Positions 31,579 to 39,292 of a DNA stretch of 56,176 nucleotides are shown here, piece by piece. The DNA is taken from positions 1 to 56,176 of the IMG/VR virus record IMGVR_UViG_3300050020_000040; one strand, written 5' to 3'. Within the stretch, counting starts at the first letter, position 1; every line of letters begins with the position of its first letter. The translations under genes and the position numbers were made by a program. The notes below the pieces were generated by a model. It saw nothing but the letters and a program-made list of their open reading frames with translations. It ran no database searches and was not told the DNA's origin. The stretch comes from a virus.

Positions 31579-31682
31579 GGGAGGGCAGCGTCCACGTCCC
31601 CAGTCCAGCCGACGAAGATGCCCACCACATAGGCCAGCATCAGTGCCATGGCGGCGACGATGAGCGCAGTCTGCCGGGTCAT
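31539..31682 (-). CDS. Small two-helix membrane protein, holin candidate
   Basis: 47 residues with two membrane helices (TALIVAAMALMLAYVVGIFV; AALPWVALACYFGALL) separated by a short GWTGDVD turn. The ATG overlaps the stop of the peptidase gene. Size, topology and pairing with a peptidase suit a class II-type holin, but the basic tail typical of holins is absent. Confidence 0.55.
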   Translation of the reverse strand: MTRQTALIVAAMALMLAYVVGIFVGWTGDVDAALPWVALACYFGALL

Positions 31683-32506
31683 CGCCCGAACAACCGCAGG
31701 ATGTCCCCCCAGCAGCCGCTAGAGGGCACCGGCGTAGGCGTAGGCGTAGGTACGGGTGCGGGCGGCGTAACAGACGGCACGGTGCCGTGCAGCGCGGTCA
31801 GATCGGCGATCAGCGCCGGCCAGTTCACGCTCGGGTCGTTGGCGTCGAGGATGACCCAGGCGTCGGTCGGGTTGTTGGCCTGCCATGAGGGGGTCGCCCG
31901 CTGGAGCGCTCCCCACGTCACATACACGGAACCGCTCGGCTCCCAGCCAATGAACAGGATGTCGTGCCCGTCGTTCGGGTCGGGCGCCGGCGGGTTGTCC
32001 CACGGCAGGCCCTTCTCGAAGTTGGACTCCGCGTTGTCGCCCAGCAGGCATCCCACCAGGACCCCGCCAAACTCCACCGCAGCGGCCTTGACGTCGGCCA
32101 GGTCCACCTCGGCATACCCGGCGATGATACCGTTCTTCCACAGGAAGCCAAGCCAGGTCGCGTTGTCCACGCCCTCGTCAGGGTTCGGCCCCGGCTCGCC
32201 CTGCGCGATGCCGTAGGCGAAGTACGTCGCCACGGTGCCCGCGTACTTGGGCTCACCAAGGGTATCCTCCACCGAGACGTTCCCGACCTTCGCCATGTTG
32301 TAGTGGTCGGTAGCGGCGGCCCCGCAGTCGCCGTACTCGTCATTGCCTTCCATGCCCCACGCGGTGATGCCGTGGGTGCCGTCCCAACTGGCGGGCAGAG
32401 GTTCGGTGCGTACCGTCCGCTTGAAGCGCGAGAGGGCCAGTCGCGGCTCATGGGATTCACGGAGGCCACGCTTGCCAGCTACCCTCTTCGGGAAACTATC
32501 GGTCAT
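31679..32506 (-). CDS. C39/papain-like cysteine peptidase-type protein
   Basis: 275 residues. A likely catalytic Cys is in NDEYGDCGAAATDHYNMAKV, a likely His in DGHDILFIGW, and a following strand VYVTWGALQ ends in WG, an order typical of papain-like folds. The C-terminus has a Pro/Thr linker (PVPTPTPTPVPSSG) and a short amphipathic end, like a spacer to a surface or anchor. With the holin-like gene downstream it could be a lysis or cell-wall enzyme; a non-lytic role is also possible because it lies in the early arm. Confidence 0.6.
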   Translation of the reverse strand: MTDSFPKRVAGKRGLRESHEPRLALSRFKRTVRTEPLPASWDGTHGITAWGMEGNDEYGDCGAAATDHYNMAKVGNVSVEDTLGEPKYAGTVATYFAYGIAQGEPGPNPDEGVDNATWLGFLWKNGIIAGYAEVDLADVKAAAVEFGGVLVGCLLGDNAESNFEKGLPWDNPPAPDPNDGHDILFIGWEPSGSVYVTWGALQRATPSWQANNPTDAWVILDANDPSVNWPALIADLTALHGTVPSVTPPAPVPTPTPTPVPSSGCWGDILRLFGR

Positions 32507-32706
32507 CGCTCACCCTCCCGAAGTGCTGATCGCACCAGCAATTGTAGACAAGCAACCCGCGCTAGATAGTGGGTCCTAGCGTGGCTCTCGGTCGGCGGGA
32601 CGCCCGCATCAGCATCCATGGTCATCGCGCTCTCGGCTTCCATTAGCCAGAGATACCACCGGGCGTGCTCGACGTCGTGCATGAGGGTAACGTCCGTTTG
32701 CGGCAC
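32503..32706 (-). CDS. Hypothetical protein
   Basis: 67 residues from GTG 32706 (GGGGAG, 4-base spacing), chosen over an upstream ATG that overlaps the previous gene. Helical: TLMHDVEHARWYLWLMEAES and 'HYLARVACLQLLVRSALREG'. Confidence 0.6.
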   Translation of the reverse strand: MPQTDVTLMHDVEHARWYLWLMEAESAMTMDADAGVPPTESHARTHYLARVACLQLLVRSALREGER

Positions 32707-32734
32707 GGTTCTCCCCTCGTCCCACCCAAACACA

Positions 32735-32935
32735 TCACCCCCGCCCTTCCAGACATCGCAGGCCACGGGCATTGCACGCCTTGACGATCGCAACGCGCCG
32801 CCCTTCCCCCACCCCGACGGGTGTCATCTCCATCTCGATGCGAGCCTCCGAACGCGCAGCCGTCTTGTTCCTGGCGTACGCGCCAAGACGACGCTGCCCG
32901 TTAGGCTCCTTGATGAGAACGTGGTAGTGCTGCAT
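32735..32935 (-). CDS. Hypothetical basic protein
   Basis: 66 residues from ATG 32935 (GGGGAG upstream). 'YHVLIKEPNGQRRLGAYARN' then 'SEARIEMEMTPVGVGEGRRV' suggests a small alpha/beta domain. Not recognised. Confidence 0.6.
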   Translation of the reverse strand: MQHYHVLIKEPNGQRRLGAYARNKTAARSEARIEMEMTPVGVGEGRRVAIVKACNARGLRCLEGRG

Positions 32936-32946
32936 CAGGTCTCCCC

Positions 32947-33198
32947 TCAGAGCACCGTCCAAGTGACGCTGCTAGGCGGTGCCATCGTGGTGTTTGAATC
33001 GTAGGTGTACAACGGCCCCCACGGCAGCACCGGGTAGGGCTGAGCGTTGGGGACGATAGGCTGAGCTGGGCACGTCCACGTCCACTGGTAGAACGGTTGG
33101 GCGTCTCCCCTGCCGCACGTTGGGCAACGGCCACACGTGGGGCAAGGCTTGGGTGGCGTCGGCTCAGTCCCCGAGGGGATGCGCTCGGTCTCGGTCAT
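32947..33198 (-). CDS. Pro/Cys-rich small protein
   Basis: 83 residues with PCPTCGRCPTCGRG (two CxxC in tandem) near the N-terminus and a Pro/Tyr/Trp-rich remainder (FYQWTWTCPAQPIVPNAQPY). Probably binds zinc. Starts one base after the preceding stop. Confidence 0.6.
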   Translation of the reverse strand: MTETERIPSGTEPTPPKPCPTCGRCPTCGRGDAQPFYQWTWTCPAQPIVPNAQPYPVLPWGPLYTYDSNTTMAPPSSVTWTVL

Positions 33199-33199
33199 C

Positions 33200-33286
33200 T
33201 CAGTCAGGCCCCCACGCTTCCTGTTCGTCCTCGTCGTCCGGTTCGGGCGGCGGTTGGGTGATGATGGGGAGGTCCTCGTCGGTCAC
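33200..33286 (-). CDS. Acidic micro-protein
   Basis: 28 residues from GTG 33286 (GTGA overlap). Highly acidic: EDLPIITQPPPEPDDEDEQE followed by AWGPD. Such peptides can mimic DNA or block a host enzyme, but there is no direct evidence. Confidence 0.5.
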   Translation of the reverse strand: MTDEDLPIITQPPPEPDDEDEQEAWGPD

Positions 33287-33726
33287 CGAGCGGCACTCGC
33301 GTCGAACGGCAGACCACGCGGCGCAGCCCGACGCGCAACCGACGCAGTGAACAGCCCAGCGATCAGCGAGCCAACCAGCGCAGCACCCTGGAGCGCCACG
33401 GCGACCCACGGCGTCAGCGTCGGTGAGACGGTGCCGACGTACTGCACGATCATCCCACCCGCAGCCACCAGAGCCACGGCGACCCCATTGACCCACGTCA
33501 ACACACCGACCACACTCCCGGGGACGGTGATCGTCCAGTTGGCAAGTAGGGTGTGCCCGACGAACGCCACAAGCGCGACGAAACCGAGGATGGACCCCGC
33601 GATCACGTCAGCCTTGGAGTTGCCGAAACCCCGCACGAAAACGAGGATCGCCGCCTGCGCCCCCACAACCAGCGAGAGCAGGGCGTATACCGAGAACGTC
33701 TTGGCTAGAGCTGCGCGCACGGTCAT
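33283..33726 (-). CDS. Four-helix membrane protein
   Basis: 147 residues from ATG 33726. Hydrophobic segments at about 10-30 (VYALLSLVVGAQAAILVFV), 40-60 (DVIAGSILGFVALVAFVGHT), 72-95 (VVGVLTWVNGVAVALVAAGG) and 108-130 (PWVAVALQGAALVGSLIAGL). Starts at the ATGA overlap of the gene before. It could be a holin or a superinfection-exclusion protein. Confidence 0.65.
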   Translation of the reverse strand: MTVRAALAKTFSVYALLSLVVGAQAAILVFVRGFGNSKADVIAGSILGFVALVAFVGHTLLANWTITVPGSVVGVLTWVNGVAVALVAAGGMIVQYVGTVSPTLTPWVAVALQGAALVGSLIAGLFTASVARRAAPRGLPFDASAAR

Positions 33727-33869
33727 GCCTCCCACTGGCCCGCAGGGATGCGGGTCACGTCGTAACAGCGACCGAACCACATGCGCCAGATCGTGAACGT
33801 GCGCGAGCCGTCCATGTTGCCGTAGGTGGTCCAGAATGTCTTGGGCAGTAGTTTCCGAAGCTTACGCAT
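33723..33869 (-). CDS. Small basic protein
   Basis: 48 residues from ATG 33869 with a purine-rich upstream site. It starts MRKLRKLLPKTFWTTYGN and continues RTFTIWRMWFGRCYDVTRIP. It is coupled to the membrane-protein gene by ATGA. Confidence 0.55.
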   Translation of the reverse strand: MRKLRKLLPKTFWTTYGNMDGSRTFTIWRMWFGRCYDVTRIPAGQWEA

Positions 33870-33885
33870 GATAGTTATCCCTTCC

Positions 33886-34893
33886 CTATGCCAACCAAAT
33901 CTTGTACTGAGCCGTCACGCGGCCCTTGTCTCCGTCTACGAAGTGCAGCCGCTGGCTCGGGATGGCCGACGATGCCATGGTGTCACGTGCGTAGCGGTTG
34001 TCGCTCTCGGTTGAGCCCGTCTGATAGATCGCGCCCTCACCGTTGGCAAGGGGCCACTCAGCGTGGGTGTGATAGTGGAACGTGTAGGCGTCCCGGAAGT
34101 CCCAGCGATACGCCCCCGACCGGAGCCGGTTGATGTAGTTCACGATGGTGGAAGGAGCGGCGAATCCGTTGCGCCCGATCTCGTCGGAGTGCAGACAGAG
34201 CGCCCGATAGTTGCCGATCTCCACCCGTTGGATGTCCTCGGGGCAATCTTCCCAGCGGAGCCGCTTCTCGCCCGCCATCATGCGACGAGCGTGCTCGTAG
34301 CACATGCGGTCGAAGTTGTCGCCCTTGGGGATGGTGGAACGCTTGCTCCCTATCCGACCGTGGTTGCCCCACTCGGCCACCACTTGGACCCGCTCATAGA
34401 TGCGGAGCGCCTCGCGTACCGTGTCGATGAGAAGTTGGGAGACTGTGACAAACTGCCCAAACAGGGTGGCGTCGATCTCAAAGGGCTGCGTCGGGAACTG
34501 GAAAAGGCCCTCGACCATATCCCCGCCGAAGAGGATCGTGCAATCCTTCACGGGATGGTCGGCCCGTTGGATGTTAGTGATCTGCTCGGCCACCTTGGCG
34601 AAGCGCATCACGCGCTCGCGCATCACTTCGCTGTTGTAGCTGGTGGTGAGTTTGGCCCCTTGCCAATCACCCATGCACCACAGCGCCACCTCGGCACTCT
34701 TGCGCCGCATGTCCACCTTGGGCGTCACGACGGGCGGTTGAATCACCAGGGACGCGTATGCGTCGCGGGCACCCGCATAGCAGGCGGCTACCAGTTCGTC
34801 TAGGCGCGTCTGGGACTTGCGGAGGCGTCGCTCCAGGCTCCGGTTGCTGTTGCGGAGTTCCTCGATCTCGGAGAACTCAACGAGATCACCCAC
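33886..34893 (-). CDS. Metallophosphoesterase, copy 1
   Basis: 335 residues from GTG 34893 (overlapping the small gene before it). An N-terminal coiled coil (EIEELRNSNRSLERRLRKSQ) is followed by a calcineurin-like metallophosphoesterase core: MGDWQGAK, FGGDMVEG, EWGNHGRIG, CLHSDE and FHYHTH supply the D, GD, GNH, H and HxH metal ligands. A homologous enzyme lies at 54436-55485, with near-identical motifs and the same C-terminal 'DKGRVTAQY' end. Both are next to a small DNA-binding-like gene. A phosphodiesterase or nuclease (SbcD-like) activity is likely. Confidence 0.88.
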   Translation of the reverse strand: MGDLVEFSEIEELRNSNRSLERRLRKSQTRLDELVAACYAGARDAYASLVIQPPVVTPKVDMRRKSAEVALWCMGDWQGAKLTTSYNSEVMRERVMRFAKVAEQITNIQRADHPVKDCTILFGGDMVEGLFQFPTQPFEIDATLFGQFVTVSQLLIDTVREALRIYERVQVVAEWGNHGRIGSKRSTIPKGDNFDRMCYEHARRMMAGEKRLRWEDCPEDIQRVEIGNYRALCLHSDEIGRNGFAAPSTIVNYINRLRSGAYRWDFRDAYTFHYHTHAEWPLANGEGAIYQTGSTESDNRYARDTMASSAIPSQRLHFVDGDKGRVTAQYKIWLA

Positions 34894-35101
34894 GCTTGTG
34901 GTGCCCCTCCGAGAAGTGCCTGCCCAGCGTCTTGGTGCTGATCACCCCGTCCGAGAGGGTCCATCGGGAGATCAGCGCATAGGCTAGGCCCTTGGTCCTG
35001 CCTTCCTCGATCTCGGCCCGTCGGGGATCGAGGCAAACCTTGCAAGAGCCTGCCGAACGCTCGTAAACGTGTGTGGCGGCGAACTCAGCGAGGGTGCTCA
35101 T
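34886..35101 (-). CDS. Small Cys-containing DNA-binding-like protein, partner of metallophosphoesterase 1
   Basis: 71 residues: 'SCKVCLDPRRAEIEEGRTKG' then 'YALISRWTLSDGVISTKTLG' and RHFSEGHHKRG. The end has a helix-turn-helix look. The gene at 55475-55705 has the same place relative to the second metallophosphoesterase and a similar ending (SAINNHF). Confidence 0.55.
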   Translation of the reverse strand: MSTLAEFAATHVYERSAGSCKVCLDPRRAEIEEGRTKGLAYALISRWTLSDGVISTKTLGRHFSEGHHKRG

Positions 35102-35370
35102 CGAACCTTCCGGACCTTCACGACCACCGCCCGTGGGATCGACAGCGATTCAGCCAAACTCACGCCCCTCTCGGCGCCCCAGTCCACCGCCGTCTGGTAG
35201 ATCGCGATGGACTTCGGCCGGTCGTATAGCAGGTAGCCTACCGAGTGAATCGAGATGGCCTCGGCTCCGACCGCATCTTCAGTGTGCTCTTTCGGCGGGC
35301 CCCATCCGCTCTTGACTTGGCTGTCTAGCCACTCAACCTCGACCATGTCGCCAGGCTTCAGCACTGCCAC
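35098..35370 (-). CDS. Hypothetical protein
   Basis: 90 residues from GTG 35370 (GGAGG, 6-base spacing). 'VLKPGDMVEVEWLDSQVKSG' opens an SH3-like strand set; 'SIPRAVVVKVRKVR' ends it. Not recognised. Confidence 0.6.
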   Translation of the reverse strand: MAVLKPGDMVEVEWLDSQVKSGWGPPKEHTEDAVGAEAISIHSVGYLLYDRPKSIAIYQTAVDWGAERGVSLAESLSIPRAVVVKVRKVR

Positions 35371-35371
35371 G

Positions 35372-35554
35372 TCAACCCTCCCCGCGGTATGCCGGGTCCG
35401 CGAACGGCCCTCCGTCGCTGCGATGAGGTCCCTCAACCGTGGACAGATTGGCGTCGATCTCGGCGGTGGCGATCTCGTGGGTACAGTCCCGACAGTGAAC
35501 TCGGAGCGACGTGCCGTGCTCACAGAGGCCGTTCGACTGGGGAAAGGTGGTCAT
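35372..35554 (-). CDS. Small His/Cys protein
   Basis: 60 residues with NGLCEHGTSLRVHCRDCTHE, a compact zinc-binding pattern. Placed one base from the next gene. Confidence 0.55.
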   Translation of the reverse strand: MTTFPQSNGLCEHGTSLRVHCRDCTHEIATAEIDANLSTVEGPHRSDGGPFADPAYRGEG

Positions 35555-35999
35555 GGGGTCACCATGCGTGAAATTGGTAGCCAGAGCCGCGGAATCTTGG
35601 TAGTGGCCAGTGTGCGGCGGGTTGCAGGCCGTAAGGAGGTCCCTGTTCTCCCAACGACGCCCGCCGCACTGGGGGCCAAGAGAAAGCGGGCCGGGGTGTT
35701 GCCCACACGCTCACCCGGCCCTTGACGCCGCGTAATACCCCCGTCGCGATGTTGGCGCCCGTCAGCGGCGCAGGGGTGTGGCATAGTAAGCCCCAGCGAT
35801 GCGGCCGAAACCGGGGATCGTTCCGGGGTGTTAGAGAGGCGGGGGGAGGAAGAGGCCCCCAGGTGCATGGGGTCGCGGGGCCGGAGCGCCGCGTGTGCCG
35901 TCATTCCTCCACCGCCGCCCTGGTCGCCGTGCCGGAATGCTCGCCCTTTACGGGGATGGAGACTAACTTCACCGATTCGCGGCGACCAGGATTCGCGGC
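35555..35999. other. 445-bp stretch without a confident gene
   Basis: A minus-strand frame (35551-36003) is open and coupled to the upstream stop, but its product is Pro/Arg/Thr-rich with poor codon bias. A plus-strand frame (35562-35724) looks no better. Short GC-rich inverted elements are present. It may be regulatory or a decayed gene. Confidence 0.4.
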
Positions 36000-36311
36000 T
36001 CATCGAGAGCGCACCCGGCCGTCAAAGTCGATCCCACAGGGAATCTCGGTCTTAGCGCGCGTCTTCATCTGCCGCGCCGAAAGAACCACGCCAGATACCC
36101 GGCAGGCTTCGGCGTACCGTTCAGGGTACTCGGCCTCCATTCTGTCAAGAAATGCGTCCACTTCGCGCTCATGCGCCGCCAGTAGTCGCTCGGCCGAGAG
36201 CCAGCCACCACTGGTTCGGTCCCCCCCGTGGTACCAGTTGTTCTCCCCGTTGTCGGGGTCACAGTGGAAGCACCACCCCGGTTCACCGTGGCAGCAGACA
36301 TTGCGGCTCAT
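36000..36311 (-). CDS. Hypothetical protein with Cys/His cluster
   Basis: 103 residues: 'CCHGEPGWCFHCDPDNGENN' at the N-terminus (probable zinc site), then a helix 'AERLLAAHEREVDAFLDRME'. ATGA overlap with the upstream gene. Confidence 0.65.
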   Translation of the reverse strand: MSRNVCCHGEPGWCFHCDPDNGENNWYHGGDRTSGGWLSAERLLAAHEREVDAFLDRMEAEYPERYAEACRVSGVVLSARQMKTRAKTEIPCGIDFDGRVRSR

Positions 36312-36910
36312 ACTACCCCTTCACTGGGTATCGGTTCGAACTCCTTGACAATTTTGTGTAGCTTGTCGATGGCGTATTCGTACTGGACGAGGGCACGCTG
36401 GCCCGAGAGTGGCTTAGGGCTCACCTCCCCGCCGATCGCCCGCCAGTCCCACTCCGGACGGTTCACCCGGAGCCGAAGAACGTCAGCCTGTTGGGGGGTC
36501 ACCCGAGCCGCATCCAATACGTCCTGCGAATCCCGCCAGCCACGCGCCGCCAGCCGAGCTTGCCAGTCATTGCTAGGGGTGATCGGCGGGGGCACCCGGT
36601 CCTGCCAAGCAGCAACCGCAGCGACCCACTCGGGATCGTCCCATATCAAACTGTCCACCACAGCGGCGGCCAGGGCCACGTCGTCGGGCATCCCGCGATA
36701 GGCACGATCGGGTCCGACCGGAGACACGTGTGAAGCCTCGCCATGCCCATAGATGCCAAGCTTTGTACCGAAAACGTCCCACTCAGGATCGGGCGGACCG
36801 TAGGCGCTAAGTCCCACCCCCTCGGTGTCCCACGGCTCCCAACCGGACTCCTCGGCCCAAGCCTCATCCTCGCGGATGGCACGTTCCAGCACCCGCTGAG
36901 CGTCAGCCAC
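36308..36910 (-). CDS. Hypothetical protein with HTH-like C-terminus
   Basis: 200 residues from GTG 36910 (GGAAGGG, 6 bases). The middle resembles 'DRAYRGMPDDVALAAAVVDS'; the C-terminal 100 residues contain 'RVTPQQADVLRLRVNRPEWD' then 'WRAIGGEVSPKPLSGQRALV', like a sigma-factor region 4 or HTH that reads DNA. Could be an early transcription regulator. Confidence 0.6.
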   Translation of the reverse strand: MADAQRVLERAIREDEAWAEESGWEPWDTEGVGLSAYGPPDPEWDVFGTKLGIYGHGEASHVSPVGPDRAYRGMPDDVALAAAVVDSLIWDDPEWVAAVAAWQDRVPPPITPSNDWQARLAARGWRDSQDVLDAARVTPQQADVLRLRVNRPEWDWRAIGGEVSPKPLSGQRALVQYEYAIDKLHKIVKEFEPIPSEGVV

Positions 36911-36974
36911 CGGGCGCCCTTCCACCAGCGTAAGGGCTCAGACGGACGGTGTCTGGCCAGTGGGAGTCAGACAT
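36903..36974 (-). CDS. Micro-protein between coupled genes
   Basis: 23 residues (MSDSHWPDTVRLSPYAGG...). The ATG overlaps the RNA ligase stop and its TGA overlaps the next GTG start. It may be real or only a translational link. Confidence 0.4.
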   Translation of the reverse strand: MSDSHWPDTVRLSPYAGGRAPGG

Positions 36975-37911
36975 CGCCATCCTGATCGTCCCCGAACTCA
37001 CCCGTGGCAAGCGCACCCTTGAACCAGTCCACGGCTCCCCGAGAGGCCTCCCGCACGAAGTCGCCACGGAACAGAGACCAGAGCGCGTCCCGGATCGCCA
37101 CCTCTTCCTCATCCACCAAATCTTTGCCCACCTCGCGGATGAACGACCCGATGTCCTGGACGCGGCCGTGGAACTCGCCCCGCTCTCGTAGGTGCTGGAC
37201 TGCCTTGCGCCAGCGCGCCTCGGTTCGGTACGCCTCCATGAGCGGCTCAATCCCGCCCCTCGCCGTATTGGTCCGCGACCAACTGTCCTTGTGCGTCTCC
37301 TTGAACTTTTCCGAGACGTACTTGGCGGCCTTGACGTAGGCGGGAAGGCCCATCCACATCCATCCCTCAGGGATGAATCGCTTGATGACTACCCCCTCGA
37401 TCTTGGAACCCCCGAGGTAGGAATCTCGCTCTAGGAAACCGTTGAGCATCTCGACGCCGCCAGACCCGCGGAGGATGAGCGGTACCACGTCGAAGCCGAA
37501 GGCAGCAGCGTGCGCCGCTAGATCGTCATACCCTAGCCACGTGCCGTCTGATCGTCGTGCCCCGAACAAGGCGACGTGGCCACTCGGTACGCGCTCATAG
37601 GCGATGGTACTCTGTTTCGGCTTGTCGAGGCACTCCCCGTAGTAGAACCCCTCGGGGGGAAGGAGTGCGGCAACACTCTCGATCGCGTCCACGGCAGACC
37701 AGAACATCTTGTCATCGCAGACTACACCCTCGCGGGCATCGTGAATCACGCGGCCGTGGGAACGGACCACCAGCGTTCCGTCCACCATGCCGAAGCCGAT
37801 CTGCGACCCGTCGAGTTTCTCGGTTACCTCGACCTCGCCTTCCCAAATGTCGGCAACCCAGCGATCACCAAGCTGCAACACCTTGGGATATGCACCCGGC
37901 GCGGCGGTCAC
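36967..37911 (-). CDS. RNA ligase (Rnl2-like nucleotidyltransferase)
   Basis: 314 residues from GTG 37911 (overlapping the previous stop). Motif I VTEKLDGSQIGFG contains the adenylated Lys (KLDG). 'GFYYGECLDKP' fits motif III; 'SKIEGVVIKRF' gives motif IV (EGVVIK), and 'AAKYVSEKFKETH' gives motif V-like lysines. Such phage ligases reseal RNA, typically tRNAs cut by host defence nucleases. An in-frame upstream GTG (37989) would add residues that overlap two small genes. Confidence 0.88.
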   Translation of the reverse strand: MTAAPGAYPKVLQLGDRWVADIWEGEVEVTEKLDGSQIGFGMVDGTLVVRSHGRVIHDAREGVVCDDKMFWSAVDAIESVAALLPPEGFYYGECLDKPKQSTIAYERVPSGHVALFGARRSDGTWLGYDDLAAHAAAFGFDVVPLILRGSGGVEMLNGFLERDSYLGGSKIEGVVIKRFIPEGWMWMGLPAYVKAAKYVSEKFKETHKDSWSRTNTARGGIEPLMEAYRTEARWRKAVQHLRERGEFHGRVQDIGSFIREVGKDLVDEEEVAIRDALWSLFRGDFVREASRGAVDWFKGALATGEFGDDQDGDV

Positions 37912-38006
37912 GCCTTTGTGCTCGGCACGCGGTTGGCGAACAGCGACGGCACCAGGAGCACCAGGAGCACGATATCCAGGATCAGCCACGGGTGCCCGGG
38001 GAACAC
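37908..38006 (-). CDS. Micro membrane protein
   Basis: 32 residues from GTG 38006: FPGHPWLILDIVLLVLLVPS is one hydrophobic helix, then FANRVPSTKA. Its stop overlaps the RNA ligase start. Frame and hydrophobicity support a real gene. Confidence 0.5.
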   Translation of the reverse strand: MFPGHPWLILDIVLLVLLVPSLFANRVPSTKA

Positions 38007-38116
38007 AACTGGACGATCGCCCAGACGATGCCGAACACCTCCCCGACCGCGAGGGCCGTCATGAGGAGGCAGCACCCGCCAACGCCCGCTCCGATAGCCG
38101 CACCCTTGCCGCTCAT
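37982..38116 (-). CDS. Small membrane protein
   Basis: 44 residues from ATG 38116 (ATGA overlap): Gly/Ala-rich start, then CCLLMTALAVGEVFGIVWAI as a membrane helix. Not recognised. Confidence 0.5.
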   Translation of the reverse strand: MSGKGAAIGAGVGGCCLLMTALAVGEVFGIVWAIVQLCSPGTRG

Positions 38117-39228
38117 GCCTTGCCCTCCGGGTTCTCGTACTGAGTGCCCCATCGAAAGCGGTCGTCAAGCTCGGGCCGCGTCTCGGTGAACTCGATCAGC
38201 CCGAACAGTCCCCATGCGGCGTGGGCCAAGTGGTCCTCCCCGTCCTCCCCGGCGAGCCAGCGGTAGATATGCCGGAGGGCGTGGTTCGCCATCACTGAGT
38301 AGGGAATGCCTTTGCGGAAGTTGTGGTCGCTGTACTTAGCCGCGCCCTCAGCGTAGGTGGCAGCCAGACGCTCCATAGCCTGGGGGGAGATCAGGTCGTA
38401 CCTGGTCGCGTCGGCGTCGGAATCTCGCCTCGCACCGGATGGGAACTCTCGAATGCGTGGTTCCATCGCCTCTCCGTCTGGGGGTTCCCACGGGGGATCG
38501 TGCCTGCTCCGGCAACAGCACCGATCCTTGCCGCAGAGCGATCCGTGCGCCGGGCACCGCGATCCCTTAGTGTTCTTGGCTCCCCGCGCGTGGTCGAGCG
38601 GATCGACGGGGGGGTCAACCGGCAGTTTCGCGCCTGGAACATACGGCGGCAACGCGTCCAACTTGCGCTGCCACTCCGCCAGTGTCGCCTCAGCTTCGGG
38701 AGATGGGGGCTCTACCCAGGTGGTTCCGTTCCAGTGGGTACGTCCGGAATCAACCGGGATGCGGATAGCTAGTCCCGAAAGGTCCACGCCCTCAATCCAA
38801 GGACTCGCAGCACCCGGAGCGGCCAGAATTTCCAAGCCGCACGCCGTCGCCACGTCAAGCTCTCGGGTCGCCCCGTCGCTGTCCTCCCACCCGGCGAGTA
38901 GATAGATCGCATCAGAGTGGGAGATCGCCTCAAAGTCCCATTTGTGCATCGCCGCCAACATCTCGCCGTCAGGCGGTGGGCCGCTCGGGTCAAAGCCGAC
39001 GCTCCGATCGTGTTCGGCGGGAGAGCACACAGCCCAACCCTCAGCGCGCAGTTGCGTGGCAGCCTCATCGAAGGCGGGGAAGCCGTAGTGCTCACGTCCG
39101 GACATCGGGCCTGCAATATACAGAGACCGCTTGGGCACGCGCTTACCTCCAGTGGGGTGGTGGGGTGCGGGAACCGCCCCATCGCTGGGGGGACGTTTGG
39201 CGCGCTTCGGGGCGGCTCCCGTACTCAC
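38113..39228 (-). CDS. Fusion of DUF4406-like and dATP/dGTP diphosphohydrolase-like domains
   Basis: 371 residues from GTG 39228. Residues about 35-135: SLYIAGPMSGREHYGFPAFD and HSDAIYLLAGWEDSDGATRE, a DUF4406/nucleoside deoxyribosyltransferase-like fold. Residues about 200-260 carry a Cys cluster 'CPAHGSLCGKDRCCCRSRHD'. Residues 265-365: 'GARRDSDADATRYDLISPQA', 'YAEGAAKYSDHNFRKGIPYS', 'HALRHIYRWLAGEDGEDHLA', the DUF5664 (MazG-like) dATP/dGTP diphosphohydrolase pattern with the His/Glu/Asp metal ligands. The fusion would reshape purine deoxynucleotide pools. First gene of the minus early operon, transcribed from a leaderless promoter. Confidence 0.82.
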   Translation of the reverse strand: MSTGAAPKRAKRPPSDGAVPAPHHPTGGKRVPKRSLYIAGPMSGREHYGFPAFDEAATQLRAEGWAVCSPAEHDRSVGFDPSGPPPDGEMLAAMHKWDFEAISHSDAIYLLAGWEDSDGATRELDVATACGLEILAAPGAASPWIEGVDLSGLAIRIPVDSGRTHWNGTTWVEPPSPEAEATLAEWQRKLDALPPYVPGAKLPVDPPVDPLDHARGAKNTKGSRCPAHGSLCGKDRCCCRSRHDPPWEPPDGEAMEPRIREFPSGARRDSDADATRYDLISPQAMERLAATYAEGAAKYSDHNFRKGIPYSVMANHALRHIYRWLAGEDGEDHLAHAAWGLFGLIEFTETRPELDDRFRWGTQYENPEGKA

Positions 39229-39234
39229 ACCCGC

Positions 39235-39243
39235 ATCCTACCA
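39235..39243 (-). promoter_or_regulatory. Extended -10 promoter TGGTAGGAT
   Basis: On the minus strand TGGTAGGAT is six bases upstream of the GTG at 39228, giving another leaderless start. It drives the leftward early genes. Confidence 0.65.
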
Positions 39244-39280
39244 CGTCCCGAACACCCGTGCAACCCATCCCCGCACAATT

Positions 39281-39292
39281 CCCCGCGCGGGG
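39281..39292. promoter_or_regulatory. Perfect palindrome CCCCGCGCGGGG (operator candidate)
   Basis: A 12-bp perfect palindrome directly abuts the rightward extended -10 box (39293). Its place between two divergent promoters makes it a candidate binding site for a regulator of both arms. Confidence 0.5.

Noticed and set aside
35551-36003. 150-codon minus-strand frame coupled to the gene upstream
   Set aside because: The product is Pro/Arg/Thr-rich, codon use is unlike neighbouring genes and no motif is seen, although the ATGA overlap is suggestive.
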